NCBI GenBank assembly: GCA_028712345.1
Contig: JAQTQF010000135.1
Span: 1 to 5,392, forward strand
Direction: 5' to 3'
Length of the DNA stretch: 5,392 nucleotides
Source: Phycisphaerae bacterium
GTDB lineage: Bacteria; Planctomycetota; Phycisphaerae; Sedimentisphaerales; UBA12454
Position numbers and translations under genes: made by a program. Below are positions 1 through 5,392 of the stretch, in pieces. Below the pieces are notes generated by a model that was given only the letters and a program-made list of their open reading frames with translations, ran no database searches and had not been told where the DNA came from. Every line of letters starts with the position of its first letter. Within the stretch, counting starts at the first letter, position 1.

Positions 1-1
1 T

Positions 2-613
2 CTGGGCGGACACAAAAGAAAAGTTTTGGGTTTTGTAAAACTCAGCGCTTATGAAGACGGCAGCGAGATAATGAACAAAATCGCCGATAAGACCGGCGAT
101 GCGCCGATAGCAAAAGGCGCCCTTAAAACCGTTGCTCTCAGCAGAGAAAAGAGAGCCGCTTACGATGAGGCATACCAGGCGTGGGCGGTTGTTGCCGATA
201 AATGGCCCACAGGCCAGATCGGCGCCGAGGCTCTGCTCGGAATGGCAAGAAGTCTTGAACTGGATTATAAAGGGCCTAAGTTTGACTCCAAGCCCATTGA
301 AAGCTCAAAGACCTATTATTCGGAATATGCGAAAAGATTTCCAGATAAGGCCTCTGACCTGCAGGTCCCTGGTAAAATAGAACAGATGGACGAAAAACTT
401 GCGGAAAAGGAATTGACCGTAGCAGACTACTATGCCAGAACAGACAGCTACCAAGCGGCTAACATATATTATCAAACTATATTAGATAACTTCCCGCAAA
501 GCCGAGCCGCCGAAGGGGTCGAAGAAAAAATGAAAGAGGTAAAATTGAAAATGGAAAAAATGGCTCAGGCATCCGGCAAAAAGAAATTTAACTGGAAAGG
601 ACTGTTTCTATGA
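2..613 (+). CDS. bamD: BamD-like outer membrane assembly lipoprotein, 3' part only
   Basis: This is the C-terminal 203 residues of a tetratricopeptide-type protein resembling BamD (YfiO), the lipoprotein of the Bam complex that helps fold and insert beta-barrel proteins into the outer membrane from its periplasmic face. The frame is open to the left edge of the window, so the true start, signal peptide and lipobox lie outside; a TTG at 26 is internal and should not be taken as the start. The best family signal is at about 410-520: the ELTVADYYAR stretch, then a helix pair with SYQAANIYYQTIL and DNFPQS. This matches the final BamD repeats, where E. coli has a comparable YSVAEYY segment followed by a DYPDT turn. 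An earlier KRFPD turn lies near 334-348. The protein ends in a lysine-rich tail. Its TGA overlaps the ATG of lptE, so the two are co-translated. A generic TPR lipoprotein is the alternative; the following lptE favours BamD. Confidence 0.72.
   Translation: MGGHKRKVLGFVKLSAYEDGSEIMNKIADKTGDAPIAKGALKTVALSREKRAAYDEAYQAWAVVADKWPTGQIGAEALLGMARSLELDYKGPKFDSKPIESSKTYYSEYAKRFPDKASDLQVPGKIEQMDEKLAEKELTVADYYARTDSYQAANIYYQTILDNFPQSRAAEGVEEKMKEVKLKMEKMAQASGKKKFNWKGLFL
594..601 (+). promoter_or_regulatory. Ribosome binding site of lptE
   Basis: A purine-rich GGAAAGGA lies inside the last codons of the bamD-like gene, eight bases before the ATG at 610. It is a good Shine-Dalgarno match and supports choosing the ATG that overlaps the upstream TGA as the lptE start. 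Confidence 0.6.
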
Positions 614-1119
614 CCAGGATATGTTTAACGGTATTCCTATGCGGTTGTACGGCAGTTCTGTTTGCCGGCTGTCTTGGCGGATATTCCAGCCAGCCGTTAT
701 ACTCACAGGACATAAAAAGCATTTATGTCGAGATGTTCGACAACACAACCTTCAGGCGAGACCTTGAATACGACCTCACAGACGCAATTGCCAAAAGGAT
801 AGACGCCGAAACGCCTTACAGAATTATTTCGGACAGAAGCAGAGCCGACACCGTCCTGAGTGGAAAAATTATCTCAATTAACAATTCGACGCTTACGGTA
901 GAACGGTCCGTCGGACGGGCGCTCGAATCGCAGGCTGAAGTTGTCGCACAGTTTAGCTGGAAAAATCTCCAGACAGGTCAATATCTGATAGAAAACAAAA
1001 CAATCTCCGCCACGGCCGCTTATTCGGAATTCCAGCAGCAAAGTTTTGATTACGCTTCAAAGAACGCTGCCAACAAACTTGCCGAGCGGATTGTAGAACA
1101 GATGCAGACAGGATGGTAA
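610..1119 (+). CDS. lptE: LptE-family LPS-assembly lipoprotein
   Basis: This 169-residue lipoprotein looks like LptE, which binds and plugs the LptD beta-barrel and helps deliver lipopolysaccharide to the outer leaflet of the outer membrane. The N-terminus is a lipoprotein signal: a short charged start, a hydrophobic stretch, then a lipobox-like FAGC with Cys21 as the predicted lipidated residue; Phe at -3 is slightly atypical. The mature part begins with the GGYSS segment usual in the family. It continues with IKSIYVEMFDN (35-45), TFRRDLEYDLT (47-57) and RADTVLSG (78-85), the typical strand-helix-strand pattern of bacterial LptE. Length is normal. Its ATG overlaps the upstream stop (ATGA), with a Shine-Dalgarno eight bases before, so it is coupled to the BamD-like gene. 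The signal peptide also holds Cys5, Cys11 and Cys13, which is unusual, but only Cys21 sits in a plausible lipobox. The family call is from recognised motifs, not a search. Confidence 0.82.
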   Translation: MTRICLTVFLCGCTAVLFAGCLGGYSSQPLYSQDIKSIYVEMFDNTTFRRDLEYDLTDAIAKRIDAETPYRIISDRSRADTVLSGKIISINNSTLTVERSVGRALESQAEVVAQFSWKNLQTGQYLIENKTISATAAYSEFQQQSFDYASKNAANKLAERIVEQMQTGW

Positions 1120-1184
1120 CCAGAGCCGCAAGTGTAAACGAGCGGTCTTCAAAATCTTTAAACATATTTTTTTTGAGTTGATTA

Positions 1185-3173
1185 ATGAGCAAGAAAAAAG
1201 GGCAGACTGCAAAACAAAACACAAACAAAACGAATAAACCGCAGATACCTCGCGGCGGCGGGAAAATACCTATGAAATGGGTTATTATGCTGGGCATTTT
1301 CTTTGTTTTTATGCTGACAATGAATCAGAATCCCAAACGGAGCAGAATAACAAACGATGAGTTTGAAAAATATATTGCCGAGGGAATGATAGAAAGCGTC
1401 GAACTTGGTGAGGCTGAAATTACCGGCGTTTTTAATACTGCCGGAATGCAGTCACGCCCAGTCAAGTCGCCAAAGGCCTTCAAGGTAAACTATCGCCCGG
1501 AAATGCTCGAAGGAATAACAAAACAGCTCCAGGACGCCAATATCAAATGGGTCGTTGCCGCCCCCCAGGTCTGGTTGCAGGTCTTAAACTGGATACTCCC
1601 TCTGGTGCTGATGATTGCATTTTTCTATTTTCTTTTTATGAGAAATGTCAAAAACGGCCCCGGCGGTATGCTGATGAACTTCGGAAGAAGCAAACACCGG
1701 ATGCAGGGCAAAGAGCAAATGAAGGTAACTTTCGAAGATGTCGCGGGCATTGAAGAAGCAAAAGAAGAAGTCGCCGAAATCATCGAATTTCTCAGTCATC
1801 CGAAAAAATTCCATAAAATAGGCGGAAGAATACCAAGGGGCGTTCTGCTCGTCGGACCTCCCGGCTGCGGCAAAACCCTGCTTGCCAAAGCCATCGCTGG
1901 ACAGGCGGGTGTACCGTTCTTCAGCATTTCAGGAAGCGATTTTGTCGAGATGTTCGTCGGCGTCGGCGCTTCGCGAGTACGCGATTTGTTCAAGAGCGCA
2001 AAGGACAATTCGCCCTGCATAATATTCCTCGATGAAATTGATGCCATCGGCAAAAAGCGGGGCCCCGGTTTTGTCAGCGGCGGACACGACGAAAGAGAGC
2101 AGACATTGAACGCCATTCTTGTCGAAATGGACGGCTTTGATACCAACGATCAGGTCATCGTAATGGCCGCGACCAACAGGGGAGATATTCTAGATAAGGC
2201 CCTTCCTCGCCCCGGCAGATTCGACAGGCAGGTTTATATTCCTCTGCCCGATGTTAAAGGCAGAACCGAAATTCTCAAAATTCACGCCCGCAAGATTAAG
2301 CTCGGCCCGGATGTCGACCTCGAAAGAATCGCCAAGGGAACGCCCATGTTCAGCGGCGCAGACCTTGAAGCAATTATAAACGAAGCAGCAATATCAGCTA
2401 CAATGAGCAACAAAGACTTCGTCGAAATGGAAGACCTCGAAGAGGCAAGAGACAAAGTTCGATGGGGAAGAAAGAAAAGAAGCAGAGCCGTTGACCAGGC
2501 CGACAAGAAATTAACCGCTTATCACGAAGCTGGCCATACATTGGTGCAGTCTCTGCTCAAGGACGCTGACCCTTTGCACAAGGTGAGCATTATACCGCGG
2601 GGGCCGATGGGCGGAGCGACATTCTCGCTTCCGGAAAAAGATAGAACTCACTATACCAAAAAATACTGTATGGCGCAGATGCAGGTCTGCTTCGGCGGCA
2701 GAATTGCCGAAGAAATTTTCTGCGATGACATATCGAGCGGAGCACAGGCCGATATTCAAACCGCTACCGCTCTGGCAAGAGAAATGGTTCAGACCTGGGG
2801 TATGAGCGCAGAACTCGGCCCGATTGATTACAGCCCGCAGACCCAGGATGTTTATTTTGGCGTCGGCGGACAGGACCATTCGCAGAAGACCGCCGAGATC
2901 ATTGACAATGAAGTCAAAAAATTCATAGACGACTCTTACAAAGCCGCCAGAGAAATCATAGAAAACAACCGTGAAAAGCTCGAAACTATTGCACAGGCGC
3001 TGCTGAAATATGAAACACTCGATGCTGCCGAGGTCAAGACGATACTCGACGGCGGTGCCTTGAATAAGCCGACGGTCGGAGACCTGCTCAAAGCTGAACA
3101 GGAAAAGACGCCGTCGTCAGCGGATGAAAAATCTGAAAAAAAACCGGAACCGCCGGTTTCATCCGAACAGTAA
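1185..3173 (+). CDS. ftsH: ATP-dependent zinc metalloprotease FtsH
   Basis: This 662-residue protein is a complete FtsH, the hexameric inner-membrane AAA+ protease that extracts and degrades misfolded membrane proteins and selected cytoplasmic regulators. Order of parts: a lysine/asparagine-rich cytoplasmic N-tail, membrane helix 1 at about 31-46, an FtsH extracellular domain at about 50-128, membrane helix 2 at about 133-152, AAA+ module at about 180-430, and M41 peptidase at about 435-630. Seen directly: Walker A GPPGCGKT (224-231), pore loop MFVGVG (256-261), Walker B IIFLDEID (279-286), second region of homology with arginine fingers Arg342 and Arg345 in RPGRFDR, zinc site HEAGH (447-451), and the likely third zinc ligand Asp523 in SGAQAD. 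All catalytic residues are present, so it should be active. The tail after about 635 is charged, proline-rich and probably disordered. Walker A has Cys228 where most FtsH proteins have Thr. The start is the first ATG with a weak GAG Shine-Dalgarno at 1175-1177. Confidence 0.97.
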   Translation: MSKKKGQTAKQNTNKTNKPQIPRGGGKIPMKWVIMLGIFFVFMLTMNQNPKRSRITNDEFEKYIAEGMIESVELGEAEITGVFNTAGMQSRPVKSPKAFKVNYRPEMLEGITKQLQDANIKWVVAAPQVWLQVLNWILPLVLMIAFFYFLFMRNVKNGPGGMLMNFGRSKHRMQGKEQMKVTFEDVAGIEEAKEEVAEIIEFLSHPKKFHKIGGRIPRGVLLVGPPGCGKTLLAKAIAGQAGVPFFSISGSDFVEMFVGVGASRVRDLFKSAKDNSPCIIFLDEIDAIGKKRGPGFVSGGHDEREQTLNAILVEMDGFDTNDQVIVMAATNRGDILDKALPRPGRFDRQVYIPLPDVKGRTEILKIHARKIKLGPDVDLERIAKGTPMFSGADLEAIINEAAISATMSNKDFVEMEDLEEARDKVRWGRKKRSRAVDQADKKLTAYHEAGHTLVQSLLKDADPLHKVSIIPRGPMGGATFSLPEKDRTHYTKKYCMAQMQVCFGGRIAEEIFCDDISSGAQADIQTATALAREMVQTWGMSAELGPIDYSPQTQDVYFGVGGQDHSQKTAEIIDNEVKKFIDDSYKAAREIIENNREKLETIAQALLKYETLDAAEVKTILDGGALNKPTVGDLLKAEQEKTPSSADEKSEKKPEPPVSSEQ

Positions 3174-3191
3174 TAATTTAAAAATATTTAG

Positions 3192-3210
3192 CCCGCCGTT
3201 TTACGGCGGG
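3192..3210 (+). terminator. GC-rich hairpin between ftsH and dsbD, possible weak terminator
   Basis: CCCGCCGT (3192-3199) pairs perfectly with ACGGCGGG (3203-3210) around a TTT loop, giving an 8-bp stem that could extend by a G-U and an A-U pair. It starts 18 bases after the ftsH stop and ends 10 bases before the dsbD ATG. The following TTCTATAACA is a poor U-tract, so efficient intrinsic termination is doubtful. It may be an attenuating or 3'-end-protecting hairpin. It also contains GGCGGG, the only purine-rich stretch placed to act as the dsbD ribosome-binding site. The structure is certain as sequence; its role is inferred. Confidence 0.5.
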
Positions 3211-3220
3211 TTCTATAACA

Positions 3221-4972
3221 ATGCGAAAAAAAGATTTTTTACTATTTTCGATAATCACGGCAACTTTATTTTTTTCAAACGCTTTTGCCGTCGAAAAAAT
3301 TGACGATGACTTCGTCAAAATAGAGCTTTTCTTTCAGCATAATCCCATCGCACCGGATTCTAACAGTCTTTTGCAGATAAAATTCAAACTTGCAAAGAAC
3401 TGGCATTTTTACGCCGACCCCTGCACCGCTCCGAAAGATATGTATTTAAAAGTTTTGCCCTCAGGAGGGGGACTTTCTTTTGGCAAACCGCTTATCCCGC
3501 AGGGCAATGATTATTTTGATAAAGTTACCGGCAAAAAACTTCGCGTTTACAGCGACAGTTTCAGTATTTACATTCCCTTTACCGCAGGCCCCGACAGCCG
3601 AATCGCTGATGTAAATGTTGCAGTAAAAGGTCTTGCCTGCTCTGAGCAGTTATGCCAGCCGGCATTGTACGATCTTGGCAAAAAACTTGAGATTTCAAAA
3701 TCCGCCGATATGACTCGCCCGGCGTTTGCAATTTCCGACATCGGCTCAGAGGCAAAAATTCTTCAAACCGCCCCGACAATCGCATTGTCCCTCGCTATCG
3801 CCGCCGGATTGCTCCTCAATGTTATGCCCTGCGTCTGGCCGATTCTGCCCATTATAGTTATGCGTTTGGTTGGTCAGTCAAAACAGAGCAAGGCAAAAAG
3901 CATCGCTATGGGGCTTTCGTTCGCCCTTGGAATCATTCTTTTTTTCATCGCCCTTGCCGCACTCAACATAATTCTAAAACTCAGCTTCGGAATAGTTTTT
4001 CAGTGGGGAGATCAGTTCAGAAATCCAGCATTCGTCATTGCAATGGCACTGCTGATGGCGACCCTTGCGATGTATATGTTCGGCCTGTTTTCTTTCGGAA
4101 TACCCGCTTCGGTCTCCGGCAAAGGCGACCAATCAGGCGGCTTTGTCGGCTCTGTCGCAACCGGATTTCTTGCCGCCGTCCTCAGTACCCCTTGCAGTTT
4201 TGCGATTCTTACATTCGTACTCGCCTGGGCACAGACTCAGCCGATACCTCTTGCGACAATTACAATTCTGCTCATCGGCATCGGAATGGCTCTGCCCTAT
4301 GTGATATTAACGGCGATGCCGAAGCTGCTCGAAAAAATTCCAAAACCCGGCAGATGGATGGAGCTCTTCAAACACGCGACGGGGTTTATCCTGCTCGCAA
4401 TCGGAATAAAACTGCTCGAAGCGATACCGAGCGCAAAAATAATACCCGTTCTATATTATATAATCGTTCTGGCAGTGTGCCTTTGGATGTGGGGCGTTTG
4501 GGTGCAATACCATACCCCTAAAACGAAAAAATGGCTCATAAGACTGGTCGCGATTGCTTTGGCGGTTACGCTGGGTTTTATATTTTTGTCCGAGCCGGAA
4601 AAAAGCCTCATCGACTGGCAGCCCTATGATGCGCAGGTCATCGCCTCGGCACAAAGGGAAAACCGTCCCGTGCTTATAAAATTCACCGCCGACTGGTGTT
4701 TTTCCTGCAAGATTCTGGACAAGACGGTTTATTCCAGCGCGAAAATCGCCGAGCTGATTAAGCAGAAGGGCGTTCTCGCGATAAATGCCGATACGACTGA
4801 ATTTCATTATCCCGCTTCTGTAGCTCTTAAAGATATTTATAAAGAACCCGCCGTACCGGTTACAATTTTGCTTCTGCCCGACAAAACCGAACCTGTTCAC
4901 CTGCCTGGGAATCTTATAAAGCCCAAGCTCGTAAAAAATTTAGAGACATTGAAAAATAAAGGCCGCCTCTAA
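3221..4972 (+). CDS. dsbD: Thiol-disulfide interchange protein, DsbD/ScsB type
   Basis: This 583-residue inner-membrane protein passes electrons from cytoplasmic thioredoxin to periplasmic proteins, keeping disulfide isomerases and similar targets reduced. It has the three-part DsbD plan. A signal peptide ends at about AFA (21-23). The periplasmic N-domain (about 24-180) carries a Cys140-x4-Cys145 pair, in the position of the alpha-domain cysteines. A membrane domain of about eight helices (about 184-456) carries Cys204 in NVMPCVWP and Cys325 in STPCS, the two redox cysteines of the CcdA-like beta domain. A C-terminal periplasmic thioredoxin domain (about 465-583) carries WCFSC (Cys493, Cys496). 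Every cysteine of the electron relay is present. NVMPCVWP and STPCS look closer to the ScsB/DsbD-like branch than to E. coli DsbD. Extra cysteines are Cys68 and Cys420. The ATG at 3221 is supported by the signal peptide that follows it, though its Shine-Dalgarno is poor or buried in a hairpin. The 47-base gap to ftsH allows read-through. Confidence 0.92.
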   Translation: MRKKDFLLFSIITATLFFSNAFAVEKIDDDFVKIELFFQHNPIAPDSNSLLQIKFKLAKNWHFYADPCTAPKDMYLKVLPSGGGLSFGKPLIPQGNDYFDKVTGKKLRVYSDSFSIYIPFTAGPDSRIADVNVAVKGLACSEQLCQPALYDLGKKLEISKSADMTRPAFAISDIGSEAKILQTAPTIALSLAIAAGLLLNVMPCVWPILPIIVMRLVGQSKQSKAKSIAMGLSFALGIILFFIALAALNIILKLSFGIVFQWGDQFRNPAFVIAMALLMATLAMYMFGLFSFGIPASVSGKGDQSGGFVGSVATGFLAAVLSTPCSFAILTFVLAWAQTQPIPLATITILLIGIGMALPYVILTAMPKLLEKIPKPGRWMELFKHATGFILLAIGIKLLEAIPSAKIIPVLYYIIVLAVCLWMWGVWVQYHTPKTKKWLIRLVAIALAVTLGFIFLSEPEKSLIDWQPYDAQVIASAQRENRPVLIKFTADWCFSCKILDKTVYSSAKIAELIKQKGVLAINADTTEFHYPASVALKDIYKEPAVPVTILLLPDKTEPVHLPGNLIKPKLVKNLETLKNKGRL

Positions 4973-4979
4973 AAACTTG

Positions 4980-4997
4980 TCCTCACGAAAGTGGGGA
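4980..4997 (+). repeat. Short hairpin with GAAA loop after dsbD
   Basis: TCCTCAC (4980-4986) pairs with GTGGGGA (4991-4997), including one G-U wobble, around a GAAA tetraloop. It begins eight bases after the dsbD stop. It has no following T-run, so it is unlikely to be a terminator alone. It competes with the longer-range pairing of the surrounding repeat region. Confidence 0.55.
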
Positions 4998-4999
4998 TG

Positions 5000-5033
5000 T
5001 TATTGCCAGGAGCGCAGCGACGAATCAATCTCT
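5000..5033. repeat. Short dispersed-repeat motif, ATTGC...CAATCTC type
   Basis: The block resembles the widespread intergenic motif built on CATTGC-GAGGAGCG-AGCGACGAA-CAATCTC, which I recall from many bacterial genomes. Here it reads ATTGCCAGGAGCGCAGCGA followed by CGAATCAATCTC, with ATTG (5002-5005) and CAAT (5026-5029) as short inverted ends. A few positions differ from the usual form, suggesting an aged copy. The family assignment rests on memory; a genome-wide copy count would settle it. Confidence 0.5.
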
Positions 5034-5074
5034 ATTATTGTTTTGGCCTAAGCCATCCCCAAGCGGACAAAAAC

Positions 5075-5113
5075 GAGATTCTTCGCCCGCCTTCGGCGGA
5101 CTCAGAATGACAG
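5075..5113. repeat. Short dispersed-repeat motif, GATTCTTCG...CAGAATGACA type
   Basis: This is an imperfect palindrome. ATTCT (5078-5082) pairs with AGAAT (5104-5108), and CCGCC (5087-5091) pairs with GGCGG (5095-5099) around a TTC loop, with a four-base internal loop on each side. The wording GATTCTTCGC...CTCAGAATGACA matches a common bacterial intergenic repeat. Its left end GAGATT also matches the reverse complement of the block at 5000-5033, so the two may be halves or inverted copies of one element. Confidence 0.55.
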
Positions 5114-5186
5114 TCTCATTTTTAGAGATACCCTTAAAGAGTAAAGATTTTCATTTCTAAAAAAACCGTGCATTACGAATCTGATT

Positions 5187-5195
5187 TGGTAGAAT
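5187..5195 (+). promoter_or_regulatory. Candidate extended -10 promoter for the methyltransferase
   Basis: TG at 5187-5188, one base, then TAGAAT at 5190-5195 fits an extended -10 element (five of six matches to TATAAT). No good -35 is seen 17 bases upstream, which extended -10 promoters can tolerate. The expected start near 5202 would give a leader of about 27 bases before the ATG at 5229. The flanks at 5118-5186 are AT-rich and otherwise featureless. Predicted from sequence only, and the promoter consensus of this lineage is not known from the window. Confidence 0.33.
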
Positions 5196-5228
5196 ACCTC
5201 CGATAGAAGTAGATTTGGAACAGCTTAA

Positions 5229-5392
5229 ATGCAATTAATAAAATTTATCAGGGAATTTTTGAAGCACCCCAAAGAAGTCGGAGCGGTAGCGGAAAGCTCG
5301 GTTTTTCTGGCCAGAAAAATGGCTCGGCAGATGAAAGGCGCGACCAATGTTATTGAATTCGGCCCCGGCACAGGTTCTATCACGGCGGAAAT
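5229..5392 (+). CDS. SAM-dependent methyltransferase, N-terminal part (phospholipid N-methyltransferase-like)
   Basis: The first 54 codons of a class I methyltransferase are visible; the gene runs off the right edge. The protein starts MQLIKFIREFLKHPKEVGAV, then a helix with SSVFLARKMARQM (23-35) and motif I, the S-adenosylmethionine loop, as VIEFGPGTGSIT (41-52) with Glu43, Gly45, Gly47 and Gly49. The early FLKHPKEVGAVAESS wording is typical of small proteins annotated as phospholipid N-methyltransferases (PmtA-like) or as rRNA adenine dimethylase-like enzymes. The substrate cannot be read from this fragment, since the specificity region is missing. If it acts on phosphatidylethanolamine it would be a cytoplasmic-face membrane enzyme. 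A weak Shine-Dalgarno GGAA sits at 5217-5220, eight bases before the ATG. The 256-base gap, repeats and candidate promoter suggest it is transcribed apart from dsbD. Confidence 0.75.
   Translation, partial: MQLIKFIREFLKHPKEVGAVAESSVFLARKMARQMKGATNVIEFGPGTGSITAE

Larger units (their letters stand above)
4967..5127. repeat. Nested inverted-repeat region downstream of dsbD
   Basis: Outer arms CTCTAAAAA (4967-4975) and TTTTTAGAG (5119-5127) are perfect 9-bp inverted repeats; the left arm includes the dsbD stop codon. Inside, TTGTCC (4977-4982) pairs with GGACAA (5065-5070) and GGGGATG (4993-4999) with CATCCCC (5054-5060). Two further blocks, at 5000-5033 and 5075-5113, look like diverged inverted copies of one motif. 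The nesting suggests a small non-autonomous repeat element or several adjacent short dispersed repeats. No coding sequence is seen within it. Transcribed, the outer arms would end in a U-run followed by AGAG, so it could also end dsbD transcripts. Confidence 0.6.

Noticed and set aside
26..28. TTG as start codon of the first gene
   Set aside because: The frame is open further left to the window edge, no Shine-Dalgarno precedes the TTG, and a BamD lipoprotein would need a signal peptide upstream.
1167..1174. Run of eight T bases before ftsH as an intrinsic terminator of lptE
   Set aside because: No stable stem sits directly before it; the only pairing seen, CCGC at 1126-1129 with GCGG at 1142-1145, has a 12-base loop and is more than 20 bases away.
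953..1297. A minus-strand frame spanning the lptE-ftsH gap
   Set aside because: It overlaps both genes antisense; its Phe/Leu-rich stretch simply reflects the Lys/Asn-rich FtsH N-tail read backwards.
1796..2146. A minus-strand frame opposite the FtsH AAA+ module
   Set aside because: Fully antisense to the most conserved part of ftsH, with no family features of its own.
4003..4521. A 172-codon + strand frame inside dsbD
   Set aside because: It lies wholly within the membrane domain of dsbD in another frame, is rich in Arg and Cys without a recognisable domain, and looks like a shadow of the real gene.
4451..4900. A 149-codon minus-strand frame opposite the dsbD 3' end
   Set aside because: Antisense to the thioredoxin domain, no recognisable motif and no Shine-Dalgarno evidence; explained by codon composition of dsbD.
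4967..5127. CRISPR array or riboswitch in the gap after dsbD
   Set aside because: The repeats are inverted and nested, not direct and evenly spaced, and no known riboswitch core is recognisable; the region also follows a stop and is not close to the next start.

Overview
The window shows a compact run of same-strand genes from a Gram-negative-type (diderm) bacterium. In order they are: the 3' end of a BamD-like outer-membrane assembly lipoprotein, an LptE-family LPS-assembly lipoprotein, a complete FtsH AAA+ zinc protease, a complete DsbD/ScsB-type thiol-disulfide interchange protein, and the first 54 codons of a small SAM-dependent methyltransferase. All genes are on the + strand. BamD and LptE imply an outer membrane with lipopolysaccharide. 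The wording of FtsH and LptE, the moderate base composition and the intergenic repeat style suggest a planctomycete-like (PVC) lineage, possibly Phycisphaerae. That placement is an inference from memory, not a demonstrated assignment.

Layout: bases 2-613 are the bamD-like tail, whose start lies outside the window. Its stop overlaps the lptE start (ATGA, 610-613), so the two are translationally coupled. A 65-base gap without a convincing terminator separates lptE from ftsH (1185-3173). A 47-base gap carrying a perfect 8-bp GC-rich hairpin separates ftsH from dsbD (3221-4972). The 256-base gap after dsbD is the only sizeable non-coding stretch. It holds nested inverted repeats resembling the short dispersed intergenic repeats common in many bacterial genomes, then an AT-rich stretch with a candidate extended -10 promoter for the methyltransferase (5229 to window end).

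Functionally the first four genes form an envelope-biogenesis and quality-control set. BamD helps fold outer-membrane beta-barrels, LptE helps assemble and plug the LPS translocon LptD, FtsH degrades damaged or regulatory membrane-associated proteins, and DsbD sends reducing power to the periplasm. In E. coli all four processes meet at LPS export: LptD is inserted by Bam, needs LptE and correct disulfides, and FtsH controls LPS synthesis through LpxC. Whether the neighbourhood reflects that link here is an inference.

I found no CRISPR array, tRNA, rRNA, transposase or phage gene. The genes are recognisable families. The least explained parts are the nested repeat region at 4967-5127 and the hairpin that covers the likely ribosome-binding region of dsbD.
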